This document shows, piece by piece, positions 1-8,708 of a DNA stretch of 64,000 nucleotides (position 1 is its first letter; each line of letters opens with the position of its first letter). A program made the position numbers and the translations under genes. Below the pieces are notes generated by a model, which was given only the letters and a program-made list of their open reading frames with translations, did not search any database and was not told the DNA's origin. The DNA is from Sphagnum compactum (Eukaryota > Bryophyta > Sphagnopsida > Sphagnales), in contig OZ234493.1 of the NCBI GenBank assembly GCA_965153455.1, forward strand, positions 16,296,213 through 16,360,212, read 5' to 3'.

Positions 1-859
1 TAATAAGTATAGACTTGTTAAAAGAAAATTCAAATTCAAGATTTTCTTCACATTAAAGAGGTCATTTATCATTAGGCAACACTTGCAAATGTGTAAAAAA
101 ACATGGGAAATTTTTATTTAAAATTTGAATTTGTCAATGCTTATAGCTTTAAAAGTCGTAGCACTTGTGTCATTTTAAAATTTTAAAAATCATTTTTTTT
201 TTCACACATGAGGGATGAAAACCTAGTGATAAAAACCTTGATCCTTCTTTAGAATGTCTTTGGATCAAATCCTCTTGAAAGAAAAATTGGTAGAGAATTG
301 GTGTTTTTTTAATTTTTTTTTGAAAACCAAGCCAATTATCTAAAACTCGAAAAAAGGTTAAAAACCAGAGCCAATTTTTTTAATGTGTTCTTAGAACCAG
401 AATCAACAATTATAAGAAAACAAAACGAGAATCACCAAACACTTAGTAGCACCAAGTATCTAGTACAAGAACATACTTTCTTGTGTAAATACATGATACT
501 TTTAAGAACATAATTTTGCATTTTAAAAAAAGAAATGCACAAGCAATGTGCAAGAACTCTGTCTGTTATACAATTAATTATTATAGCTATTACACATTGA
601 ATTGTTCCTTCACTCAAGAAAACAAAAACTATCAATTTCAGACCATCAAATCCAACATGTGATTGCCCAATTGGCCTTGGGTGAACCTGCATGTACACTG
701 GAACATGTTTTGGGCTTGCTTCTTTATATTAGAAGAATAATTCTGTTCTAAGACAAAATGAGAGTCTCCCGGAGCTCAAAATTATTAATATTTCTTGTAC
801 CAAATTTTCTTTTTGCATTCCTCATTGGATACTTGTATGTGTTACTGCAGTTTCCAATT
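1..859. other. AT-rich intergenic DNA, no gene seen
   Basis: This stretch is AT-rich with homopolymer A/T runs. The only open frames are short and show no recognisable motif. Nothing beyond simple-sequence bias can be supported. Confidence 0.5.
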
Positions 860-1030
860 CAAATACCAACAAGAGAATGCGGGTTTTCTCACACAAAAGT
901 TTGTGGGTCATGACATGACATGTGTGAGGTAAACTTTCTGGTTTCATTCATTACAATGTGGAATATGAATGTTTATTGTTGCATATATTATATTGAAATT
1001 ACAACTTGACATTAAGTTATGGCACTAGAA
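860..1030 (+). mobile_element. Copia reverse-transcriptase fragment (relic)
   Basis: The stretch is clearly similar, in the opposite orientation, to about 36,700-36,860. Both copies share the order 'agagaatg…ttttct…acaca', then 'catgtgtgaggtaaacttt', then 'tgtttattgt', then 'caacttgacatta'. The 36.7-kb copy continues into recognisable Ty1/Copia reverse-transcriptase sequence, so this is probably a short piece of the same family on the plus strand. No open frame survives. The assignment rests on the match between the two copies, not on a protein motif here. Confidence 0.5.
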
Positions 1031-1485
1031 CCGTGTGGTTGGTGAAAAAACTTTGGATTAATCCAATGCTATTTAGTGTCAATTCAAAAAAATTATAATC
1101 ATATATATTTTAAAATATCGAAATGTTATTATTCCACTTGTATTAGCTCTTACTTTCATGATTTATATCTACAATATGTTGGGACCTACTTGGTATCAAT
1201 TTGCAAGTTTGCATAGTCAATCCAATTATCAATATATTCGTTTTATTTTGTAATAATTGTATGGTAAGTATAAAGAGATTGTATGCATGCATTGGTTAAA
1301 ATGGAAGACTTTGACATTCACAATCCCTAATGTCTCAAATCTGAAAATTTCACAAAGAGCTTCGAAGTTATATTAAATTACCAAATGAACATAAAGTTCC
1401 CAATCCCTATAAAGGCCCAAAGAATTCCTATTGTGGGTGATAAAAAATTCTTGTCAATGAACCACTCCTTTTGTCAACCATTATA

Positions 1486-2012
1486 ATACCTTGGGTGCTA
1501 TGACCTCAAACCTCAAAAGTAGACAATACCTCAAGAATACAAATGAACAACCTTTGTTATCTATGTGTGAAAATTTGGTTGATTGAGAACTAAATCAAAA
1601 TGGACACATAGCTCCTTGTGAGAACTTAACCACATGAAGTACCTTGGGTGCTTTGACCTCAAAGCTCAAGAGTCAACAATATTTTAAGTGTACAAGTGAA
1701 TAGCCTCTATTATTTGTGTTTTAAAACTTGGTTTGATTAGGAGCATAACCCAAGTGGGGCATAATTACAACTCACAATTCAACCATGTGTGCCTTAAACA
1801 TTCTAAGTGTTTTAACATAAAACACTCAAAGTACAATATTAGCTCAAGCATACAAACAAACATGTTATGCAATTTAACCTGGATTGATTTGAAAGCCATG
1901 TAAGGTTATAGCTCCAATTCATACCTCAACCCTTATTAAGCACCTTAGGCCTTCTACCTCTTGAAACTTGAAACTTGAAATATTTCAAGCATACAAACAA
2001 AGAAGAGACCCA
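1486..2012. repeat. Four diverged ~150-bp tandem repeat units
   Basis: Units begin near 1489, 1641, 1799 and 1940. Each carries variants of 'accttgggtgctatgacctc', then 'ctcaaagt…caatatt…aagcatacaaa', then 'aaatttggttgatt'. Spacing is about 140-158 bp and identity is modest. No coding potential is seen. Possibly an old satellite or a repeated transposon end. Confidence 0.5.
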
Positions 2013-2312
2013 TATTTTTTTGTCAACTATTGGGCATGAATGCAAGCAAGTGCAATTCAAAGATTTGAAAAATTAACACTCAGAATTTGATCAAAGACAT
2101 GCAAATTGAACAAGAAAAGAAAACATTTATATTTTAAATAATGAAAAGGAATCCTATCTAACCTACGAAGATTCGTTGTTGCAAACTTTCTTTTTGTGTA
2201 TGATAAGAAGCTTGAATAGGGCCATGCTTGTAATGAGGGCCTAGCACAAGGCAAGAGTCGAACATGCCACCCAAATTCACAAAATTGACTCTTTAGTGGA
2301 GGTAGGCCTGAG

Positions 2313-2488
2313 GGCTCAAAACGCAATCTGAATTTCCAAGGCGCCACGTGGCATCAATTTTTCTAATTTATGGAGCTGAAAATCAAAAGTTCAAAATTCA
2401 GGCTCAAAACGCAACCTAAATTTTCAGGGCGCCACGTGGCATCAATTTTTCCAATTTATGGAACTGAAAATCAAAAGTTCAAAACTCA
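2313..2488. repeat. Two 88-bp tandem repeats with G-box palindrome
   Basis: Unit 1 starts at 2313 and unit 2 at 2401. Each contains GCCACGTGGC (2343-2352 and 2431-2440), a perfect palindrome with a CACGTG core, followed by 'atcaattttt' and 'aattTatgga'. The second unit runs into the 115-bp repeat that the retrotransposon later interrupted. Confidence 0.75.
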
Positions 2489-2634
2489 GGAAAGTTTGAT
2501 TTTCTGTCAGTTGGCCTGGTGGGGGAATGCATTCTATGTGTGTGTTACACAGTTCATAATGGAGGACAATTTATGGAGCTGAAAATCAAAAGTTCAAAAC
2601 TCAGGAAAATTTGATTTTCTGTCAGTTGGCCTGG
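2453..2634. repeat. 115-bp tandem repeat, second copy split by the retrotransposon
   Basis: Copy 1 runs about 2453-2567. Copy 2 starts at 2568 and is broken at 2634 by the chromovirus. Its remainder resumes at 8084-8140, where the sequence matches 2509-2570 closely (tggcctgg-tgggggaatgc… through …ttcataatggag). This fixes the insertion point and the pre-insertion state. Confidence 0.85.
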
Positions 2635-2859
2635 TGTCATGGCCTAGGATATTTTTGGATACTTTTGGCAATGTCATGGCCTAGGATATTTTTGGATACT
2701 TTTGGCAATGTCATGGCCTAGGATATTTTGGGACTAGTATGGCTCAGGGTTATAAAAGGAGATAGTCTGGGGAACAACCCTTTAGCAGATCAACACCAGT
2801 TGATGAGTCAATAAAGCTTGTCTTGTAATTCTCCATTTGTTTGTAGTCGGTCCATAACA
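2635..2859 (+). repeat. 5' LTR, 225 bp, with two extra 37-bp units
   Basis: The LTR begins at 2635 next to the target duplication and ends at 2859. Positions 2635-2671 and 2672-2708 are two copies of a 37-bp unit that starts with the same 18 bases (tgtcatggcctaggatat) as the LTR core at 2709. The core 2709-2859 matches the whole 3' LTR (7933-8083) at 149 of 151 positions. TATAAAAG at 2751-2758 and AATAAA at 2810-2815 give the promoter and poly(A) signal. Confidence 0.9.
2751..2793 (+). promoter_or_regulatory. LTR TATA box and predicted transcript start
   Basis: TATAAAAG occupies 2751-2758. The sequence AGCAGATCAA at 2784-2793 lies 33 bp after the first T of the box, which is the usual plant TATA-to-start distance. 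This ten-base string is the reverse complement of 2862-2871, so it is the likely first part of R and the self-primer. The start site itself is inferred. Confidence 0.65.
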
Positions 2860-2861
2860 GT

Positions 2862-2871
2862 TTGATCTGCT
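2862..2871 (+). other. Primer-binding site complementary to the element's own RNA 5' end
   Basis: TTGATCTGCT lies two bases inside the end of the 5' LTR. It is exactly complementary to AGCAGATCAA at 2784-2793. The initiator-tRNA-Met-type site usual in plant Gypsy elements is absent. In the Tf1/sushi group the 5' end of the RNA folds back to this place and, after cleavage, primes minus-strand DNA. Function here is inferred from position and complementarity. Confidence 0.7.
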
Positions 2872-3000
2872 CCTTCTTCTTGTTTGTTTATTTTGTTGTT
2901 TCAGTAAGTAGCTAGAGGTATATTGGAGTGAAACTTGGAAAGGTTATAGAAGACTATAGGACGCTTCTACTCTCAAAGTTTCAAAAGAAAAGGATATGTT

Positions 3001-3188
3001 TTGAGAGAGATCCAAGCATCTGAAGTTTCAAGTGCAGATCTGGTTTTTTGGTCATATCTCCTTTGTGTAAGCTTTTTTGGGTCTGTAACTTTGTGATCTT
3101 ATAGATCATATAGGAATATATGTGTGAGAGAAATTTCATGTCATTTGGACTTGTATTGAGAGAGATCCAAGCATCTGAAGTTTCAAGT
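3001..3188 (+). repeat. Perfect 33-bp direct repeat in the gag leader
   Basis: Positions 3001-3033 and 3156-3188 are identical (starting ttgagagagatccaag, ending gaagtttcaagt), spaced 155 bp apart, in the untranslated leader between primer site and gag start. The role is unknown; packaging or a replication slip are both possible. Confidence 0.85.
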
Positions 3189-3226
3189 TTGACGATTGAA
3201 AGCGCAAAAGTGTGAGAACTACCACC

Positions 3227-4201
3227 ATGGACAACTCCGAATCCAACATCGATCTCACTCAAATCCTCGCCGCCCTTCAGCACCTTCAACAAGAAAATGC
3301 CGTGCTTAGAGACTCGGTGACCCGCCTACAGAATCAGTCACCACCTCCTGCCCCAGTACTTCCTACTCTTGCAATGGCCGCCCAAGAGCCCAAGATTAGT
3401 CTGCCAGAAAAGTTTGATGGAACGCGCCTCAAATTTCGAGGCTTTGTCAGCCAGGTACGCCTGATCATGCAACTACACCCCCGTCGTTATTTTGATGACA
3501 CCACTCGTGTAGGATTTGTTGGAACCCTACTCACTGGGACAGCTGTAGCATGGTTTGCTCCCATCCTGGAAACATCATCCCCTCTTCTACAAGATTTCAA
3601 CGCCTTTATGGCGGAATTTGAAGCAGTATTTGGGGATAGTGATAAGGCCAGGACTTCAGCCAATAAGCTGCGTCGCCTCCAGCAAGGGACACGTTCGGCC
3701 ATCGTCTACGCCTCAGAATTCAGGCAGCTTGCCTGTGACGTTAATTGGGGAAAAGCTGCCTTGATTGATCAGTTTCGCTGTGGGCTTCGTGATGATGTTC
3801 AAGATCTTTTGTTGACACTCGCAGACCCTTCTTCCTTCAGTGAAGCCATCACCCAGGCAATTCGGTGCGATAATCGTCTGTTCGAACGTCGCCAGGAAAA
3901 GAAAGTCACCTCCAACGCCCAGCTTTGGAACGGTCGGCCTACTACGCTCCCCTTAGTTCCCCAAACAACACCAGTTGCCCGACCTGCCTCTTTTGGACCT
4001 ACTCCGATGCAGATCGACACAGCTAAGTTTAAATCTTTGACAGAAGCCGAGAAACTTCGCCGAAGGACAAACAATCTATGTCTTTACTGTGGCAACCCAG
4101 GGCATATAGCTTGTCAATGCCCTCAAAAGCTTGTCAAACTTCAGGTACAAGCTGTGGAAACTCCCCAGGAGTTGGAAAACAAAAACATCCAGTCACAGTA
4201 G
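3227..4201 (+). CDS. gag: Gag polyprotein of the chromovirus
   Basis: The product is a predicted 324-residue capsid/nucleocapsid protein. The start at 3227 is chosen because ATG sits in a strong context (accaccATGG); the open frame extends 15 bases further upstream but without an ATG. Residues about 10-40 are Gln/Leu rich and may form a coiled coil. Residues about 60-225 form a retrotransposon capsid region (PEKFDG, then LLTGTAVAW, then RRLQQGT, then ALIDQFRCGL) of the sushi/PEG10-like type. One zinc knuckle, CX2CX4HX4C (CLYCGNPGHIACQC), lies near the C-terminus. The frame overlaps pol by at least 124 bp in the -1 phase. Confidence 0.9.
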   Translation: MDNSESNIDLTQILAALQHLQQENAVLRDSVTRLQNQSPPPAPVLPTLAMAAQEPKISLPEKFDGTRLKFRGFVSQVRLIMQLHPRRYFDDTTRVGFVGTLLTGTAVAWFAPILETSSPLLQDFNAFMAEFEAVFGDSDKARTSANKLRRLQQGTRSAIVYASEFRQLACDVNWGKAALIDQFRCGLRDDVQDLLLTLADPSSFSEAITQAIRCDNRLFERRQEKKVTSNAQLWNGRPTTLPLVPQTTPVARPASFGPTPMQIDTAKFKSLTEAEKLRRRTNNLCLYCGNPGHIACQCPQKLVKLQVQAVETPQELENKNIQSQ

Positions 4202-7200
4202 GAGCCGTGCGACTGGATCTCACCCAACACCACCTTTGCAAAGGCTCCTGTTCCGCTGTTGGTCCCAGTCCCAGTTTCACTCAGTATGTGGACATCATTC
4301 GTATTCCAGAAGACATACCACAAGTGTTAGCTTTGGTGGACTCCGGCGCCACCTCTTCTTTCATCGACCAAACATTTGTCGTCCAACACAACATCCCTGT
4401 GGTCAAAAAGTCAACCCCTGTTTCGGTAGAGGTTATTGATGGGAGAACCATTGCTTCTGGTGCAATCACACACGAGACAACCCCTCTAGAACTTTGTATC
4501 GGCAAGCACACGGAGAAGATTGTTCTCAACATCATTTCCACCCCTCACCATCCCATCATCCTTGGTCTGCCTTGGCTAGAAGCACACAACCCTATCATTG
4601 ATTGGCGATCTAGAACCCTCACCTTCAGTGCACAACGATGCACCTCTCAAGAACCCCACGCTCAGAAAAACACTTTGTCCAGTCCTGCCAAGAACCCTGT
4701 GGTCGAGAACCCAAAGAGGGTCGGAACCAATTCCAGTTTTATCAAGTCTGTTATGTCAAATCCTGCAGTCAAGAACCCTCGGTTGGTCAGAACGAAACCT
4801 TGTCCTGTCAAGAATCTTGTCAAGAATCCTGCCCAGAAAACCAATCCTGTCCAGATCTTTGTTGATAGAGCTGTCCCTTTCTATCGGGCTGCTAAGAATC
4901 TTCAAGTTTTCGCCATCCATGTCAACCCAGCCAACACCACAAACCCCCAATCAGAACCAACACCTGTCAAACTTCCCAAGAAGTACAAGGACTTTGTTGA
5001 TGTTTTTGAAAAGATTAATGCTGATCAGCTCCCCGCCCATAGTCCATATGACTGCCCGATTGATCTAGAAGAAGGACACTCACCACCCTTTGGTCCTATC
5101 TATGGCCTATCGGAACCAGAACTCCAAGCCCTGCGTGATTACCTTACTGAAAATCTTGCCAAGGGGTTCATTCAGCATTCCAAGTCTCCAGCCGGCGCCC
5201 CAATTTTGTTTGTCAAGAAGAAGGATGGCTCCCTTCGACTCTGTGTGGATTATCGTGGACTCAACAAGATAACCAAAAAGAATCGATATCCTTTGCCCTT
5301 GATTTCAGGTCTCCTAGATCGACTACGTACCGGGAAGATCTTCACCAAGCTTGACCTCCGTGGAGCCTACAACTTACTCAGGATTCGCGCTGGTGATGAA
5401 TGGAAGACAGCTTTCCGCACACGCTATGGCCACTTCGAATACACGATCATGCCCTTCGGCCTCACCAATGCACCCGCAGTCTTTCAGCATCTGATGAATG
5501 ATATCTTTCGGGATTACATGGACGAATTTGTCGTGGTCTATTTGGATGACATTTTAATCTTTTCCAAGGACCAGGAAACCCACGACAAACATGTACGATT
5601 GGTGCTTGCGACGCTGCGGGAGCATGGCTTATACGCCAAGTTGGAAAAATGTGAATTCGACAAATCTTCAGTGGCGTTCCTCGGCTACGTGATCTCTCCA
5701 GATGGCATTTTCATGGACAAGTCAAAGGTCGAGACCATCCAGTGTTGGGCTACTCCATCCTCGGTCAAGGACGTTCAACGCTTCCTAGGGTTTGCCAACT
5801 TCTATCGTCGGTTTATCAAAGGCTACTCCAAGATCACAACCCCGTTAATAACCCTAACTTGCAAAGACAAGCCCTTCTCGTGGAATCCAACGGCCCAGGC
5901 TGCTTTTGATACTCTCAAGATGGCATTCACCTCTGCACCCATCCTGATACATCCTGATCCTGCCAAGCCATTCATTGTGGAAACGGATGCTTCAGATTTT
6001 GCCTTGGGAGCTATTCTATCTCAATTTGGAATAGATGGGTTGCTGCATCCAGTTGCTTTTTATTCACGGAAGTTAACCAGTGCCGAAATCAACTACCAGG
6101 TCTACGATAAGGAACTTCTCGCAATCAAAACGGCATTCGAGCAGTGGAGACCGTATCTTGCCGGAGCTCAACATCGAGTCCAAGTTCTGACAGATCACAA
6201 GACTCTCCTTTATTTCACAACTACTCGGACCTTAAACCGTCGCCAGGCACGCTGGTCTATCTTCCTAGCTGATTTCGACTTTGAGATTCAGTATCAACTC
6301 GGCACCCAGCAAGGGAAAGCTGACGCGCTATCTCGTCGTTCAGAATATGAACTTCGAGCGGGGGATGAGGCCTACGGCCAGCAGAACCAGACTTTACTCA
6401 ACCCCGAGCAATTTCGAGTTGCAGCAACAATCAGCACTCTCCCAGACTCATACCTTGTCAGGGACATCAAGATGGCAACTGAGGAAGACACCTGGGCTAC
6501 CAACATCAAGAAGGAACTCCAGGAACGACCAAGGAACCCAAATCGTGATGACTTGGATCAATTTGAGCAGCAAGACGGACTTCTCCTTCGAAATAACCTG
6601 ATTTATGTACCCGAAGGACCTATACACCTAAAAATCCTAAGGGAATGCCACGACAACACCCTGGCAGGTCACTTTGGAATGGCACGGACTCACGAACTAG
6701 TGTCAAGGACTTACTGGTGGCCCAAAATGAACAAGATGCTACGGGAGTATGTCAAGTCTTGTGATACATGTGCTCGATCCAAGGCTCCCAGACATCGCCC
6801 GTTTGGACTCCTACAGCCTCTGTCGATTCCTAGCCGACCTTGGGGATCTATTGCAATGGACTTCATCACGGACCTCCCTACTGTCAGAACCAAGAATTCA
6901 ATACTGGTTGTGGTCGATCGACTCACCAAAATGGCCCATTTCACCCCTTGTTCCAAGTCAATCACGGCAGAAGAGACAGCTCAGTTAATTCTGGACGGGA
7001 TCGTCCGACTGCATGGACTCCCTGAGGAAATTGTGTCCGACAGAGGTCCTCAGTTTGCATCCAAGTTCTGGCATCGTCTATTCGAGCTTCTTGGAGTTGA
7101 CATTCGGCTATCTTCAACTTTCCACCCTGAGACAGATGGACAAACCGAACGGACAAACCAGACACTCGAGCAATACCTTCGCTGCACTGTGAACTACCAA

Positions 7201-7932
7201 CAGGACGACTGGCTGGACCTACTATCTCAAGCAGAGTTTGCTTATAATAACACAACACATGCATCGACCGGGCTCAGTCCATTCTTTGCCAATTACGGTT
7301 TTCATCCCAGGTTCAGCCTTGAAATTCCTGGAGACTCCGTAAACCCCTCGGCTGAAGAAAGGGCCACGAGGCTTGGACAGGTTCAACAGAACCTTATGGC
7401 AGAACTCAAGCTAACACAGGAGTGGCAAAAGAAGCAAGTAGACCGCCGACGCAAGGACCATCCAAACTTCAAGGTTGGAGACAAGGTCTGGCTTCTCAGA
7501 AAGAACATTGCTACCACTCGCCCATGTGCCAAGTTGGATTACAAGCGCCTCGGACCTTTCAAAATCGCCAAATTGGTTGGTCTAGTGGCTTGCCAGTTGG
7601 AGCTTCCACCCCAGTTCAAAATCCACAATGTTTTCCATGTCTCCTTGCTTGAGCCCTATCATGAAAACCCAATCCCAGAACGTCATCAAGAACCCCCAGC
7701 TCCAGTCGAAATTGAAGGCCAAGAAGAGTTTGAAGTTCAGGAGGTGTTGGACTCCAAGAAGATTCGTGGAAAGCTCCTGTACTTTGTCTTTTGGCGAGGT
7801 TATCCTTCTTCTGAAGCTACTTGGGAGCATGTTGGAAACCTAGTTCATGCCCAAGACTTAGTTAATCGGTTTCACCAACGATATCCTAACAAACCGGCTC
7901 CATCTAGAAGATGTCGCTTGAGGAGAGGATAA
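4033..7932 (+). CDS. pol: Pol polyprotein with C-terminal chromodomain
   Basis: Open from 4033; the first ATG is at 4078. It is probably made by -1 frameshifting from gag inside 4033-4201, because the ATG lies within the zinc-knuckle region of gag. Residue numbers count from 4078. Protease DSGA at 88-91. Reverse transcriptase with YLDD at 488-491. RNase H with the TDAS motif around 637. Integrase with an HHCC zinc domain around 855-895 and catalytic D928, D988 and E1024, giving the DD35E spacing. A GPF/Y-like part (KRLGPFKI) and a chromodomain around 1220-1275 (EVQEVLDSK, then FWRGYPSSEATWE) follow. The chromodomain targets integration to modified chromatin in known chromoviruses. No stop or frameshift interrupts it. 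The TAA stop abuts the 3' LTR. Confidence 0.93.
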   Translation: MFDRSRETSPKDKQSMSLLWQPRAYSLSMPSKACQTSGTSCGNSPGVGKQKHPVTVGAVRLDLTQHHLCKGSCSAVGPSPSFTQYVDIIRIPEDIPQVLALVDSGATSSFIDQTFVVQHNIPVVKKSTPVSVEVIDGRTIASGAITHETTPLELCIGKHTEKIVLNIISTPHHPIILGLPWLEAHNPIIDWRSRTLTFSAQRCTSQEPHAQKNTLSSPAKNPVVENPKRVGTNSSFIKSVMSNPAVKNPRLVRTKPCPVKNLVKNPAQKTNPVQIFVDRAVPFYRAAKNLQVFAIHVNPANTTNPQSEPTPVKLPKKYKDFVDVFEKINADQLPAHSPYDCPIDLEEGHSPPFGPIYGLSEPELQALRDYLTENLAKGFIQHSKSPAGAPILFVKKKDGSLRLCVDYRGLNKITKKNRYPLPLISGLLDRLRTGKIFTKLDLRGAYNLLRIRAGDEWKTAFRTRYGHFEYTIMPFGLTNAPAVFQHLMNDIFRDYMDEFVVVYLDDILIFSKDQETHDKHVRLVLATLREHGLYAKLEKCEFDKSSVAFLGYVISPDGIFMDKSKVETIQCWATPSSVKDVQRFLGFANFYRRFIKGYSKITTPLITLTCKDKPFSWNPTAQAAFDTLKMAFTSAPILIHPDPAKPFIVETDASDFALGAILSQFGIDGLLHPVAFYSRKLTSAEINYQVYDKELLAIKTAFEQWRPYLAGAQHRVQVLTDHKTLLYFTTTRTLNRRQARWSIFLADFDFEIQYQLGTQQGKADALSRRSEYELRAGDEAYGQQNQTLLNPEQFRVAATISTLPDSYLVRDIKMATEEDTWATNIKKELQERPRNPNRDDLDQFEQQDGLLLRNNLIYVPEGPIHLKILRECHDNTLAGHFGMARTHELVSRTYWWPKMNKMLREYVKSCDTCARSKAPRHRPFGLLQPLSIPSRPWGSIAMDFITDLPTVRTKNSILVVVDRLTKMAHFTPCSKSITAEETAQLILDGIVRLHGLPEEIVSDRGPQFASKFWHRLFELLGVDIRLSSTFHPETDGQTERTNQTLEQYLRCTVNYQQDDWLDLLSQAEFAYNNTTHASTGLSPFFANYGFHPRFSLEIPGDSVNPSAEERATRLGQVQQNLMAELKLTQEWQKKQVDRRRKDHPNFKVGDKVWLLRKNIATTRPCAKLDYKRLGPFKIAKLVGLVACQLELPPQFKIHNVFHVSLLEPYHENPIPERHQEPPAPVEIEGQEEFEVQEVLDSKKIRGKLLYFVFWRGYPSSEATWEHVGNLVHAQDLVNRFHQRYPNKPAPSRRCRLRRG
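7920..7932 (+). other. Polypurine tract, overlapping the pol stop codon
   Basis: GAGGAGAGGATAA lies immediately before the 3' LTR and would prime plus-strand DNA. Its last codon, TAA, is also the stop of pol, so coding and replication signals share bases with no spacer. Confidence 0.7.
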
Positions 7933-8083
7933 TGTCATGGCCTAGGATATTTTGGGACTAGTATGGCTCAGGGTTATAAAAGGAGATAGTCTGGGGAACA
8001 ACCCTTTAGCAGATCAACACCAGTTGATGGGTCAATAAAGCTTGTCTTGTAATTCTCCACTTGTTTGTAGTCGGTCCATAACA
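7933..8083 (+). repeat. 3' LTR, 151 bp
   Basis: Runs TGTCATGG…CCATAACA and is followed directly by the target duplication CCTGG. It lacks the two 37-bp units found in the 5' LTR. It differs from the 5' core at two bases. Confidence 0.92.
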
Positions 8084-8140
8084 CCTGGTGGGGGAATGCA
8101 TTCTATGTGGTGTGTTACACAGTTCATAATGGAGAACAAT

Positions 8141-8708
8141 ACACTGGGACATCTGCCGATGTTTGTCTTACTTGAGTTTTACATCATCTTGAGAAGCTTA
8201 TTTGTTTTGCTCTCATCTCACAACTTAACCTTTTAGGAGTCTTTTGTCACCCCCCAGTTCCTTGACTATGTTTCCAGAATGACCTTCCCCGATTTCAGTT
8301 CCAAGGGCAGTGTTTATATGGTGTGACTCAGAATCTTCCTCCAAGCTTTCAACCCATCTTCCCTCTTTGTCCCCATGGCATATCTCTCGAACTGATGGAG
8401 CTTATGATCTTTGACACCTATTGGCTTACGAAACTTATGAAAGTATGAATCTTCTTTCCATGGTGCCCTTTTTGGAATATGCTTGATTCAGACCTCTTTG
8501 ATCACAAGTGATTAATTATATGGAGTACTCATATGAATACTCACCTTGTCCCCCGTTATGTGGTTAGTTTCAAGTTGAACCCTAAGATTTCAGATTTGGA
8601 AAACATGTGATTTTGATCAAAGATTTAGCTCTCTGTAAACAGGAGTGTGTGGACCTATGATAGAACTCTATTGGTGTTAACATCAATATCAAACAATTTA
8701 GTTTAAAC
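8141..8708. other. Intergenic DNA, no gene seen
   Basis: After the interrupted 115-bp repeat there are only short open frames without recognisable motifs. I see no structured repeat. Confidence 0.4.

Larger units (their letters stand above)
2630..8088 (+). mobile_element. Ty3/Gypsy chromovirus (Tf1/sushi-like), nearly intact, with TSD
   Basis: Complete LTR retrotransposon. A 5-bp target duplication CCTGG lies at 2630-2634 and 8084-8088. LTRs start TGTCATGG and end CCATAACA. The internal region holds gag, then pol in the order protease, reverse transcriptase, RNase H, integrase, chromodomain. Over the 151 bp they share, the two LTRs differ at two positions, both transitions (2805/8029 region and the 'ctccatttg/ctccacttg' site), which indicates a recent insertion. 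Both ORFs are open, so the copy may be autonomous. Its primer site fits self-priming (see 2862-2871). The gag capsid resembles the sushi/Tf1 type. That assignment is my reading of the family, not a computed phylogeny. Confidence 0.93.

Noticed and set aside
2635-2708. Two extra solo LTR fragments stacked at the 5' end
   Set aside because: The target duplication lies outside them, so they belong to the 5' LTR.
3487-4323. Minus-strand and alternate-frame ORFs inside the chromovirus
   Set aside because: Shadows of gag and pol.
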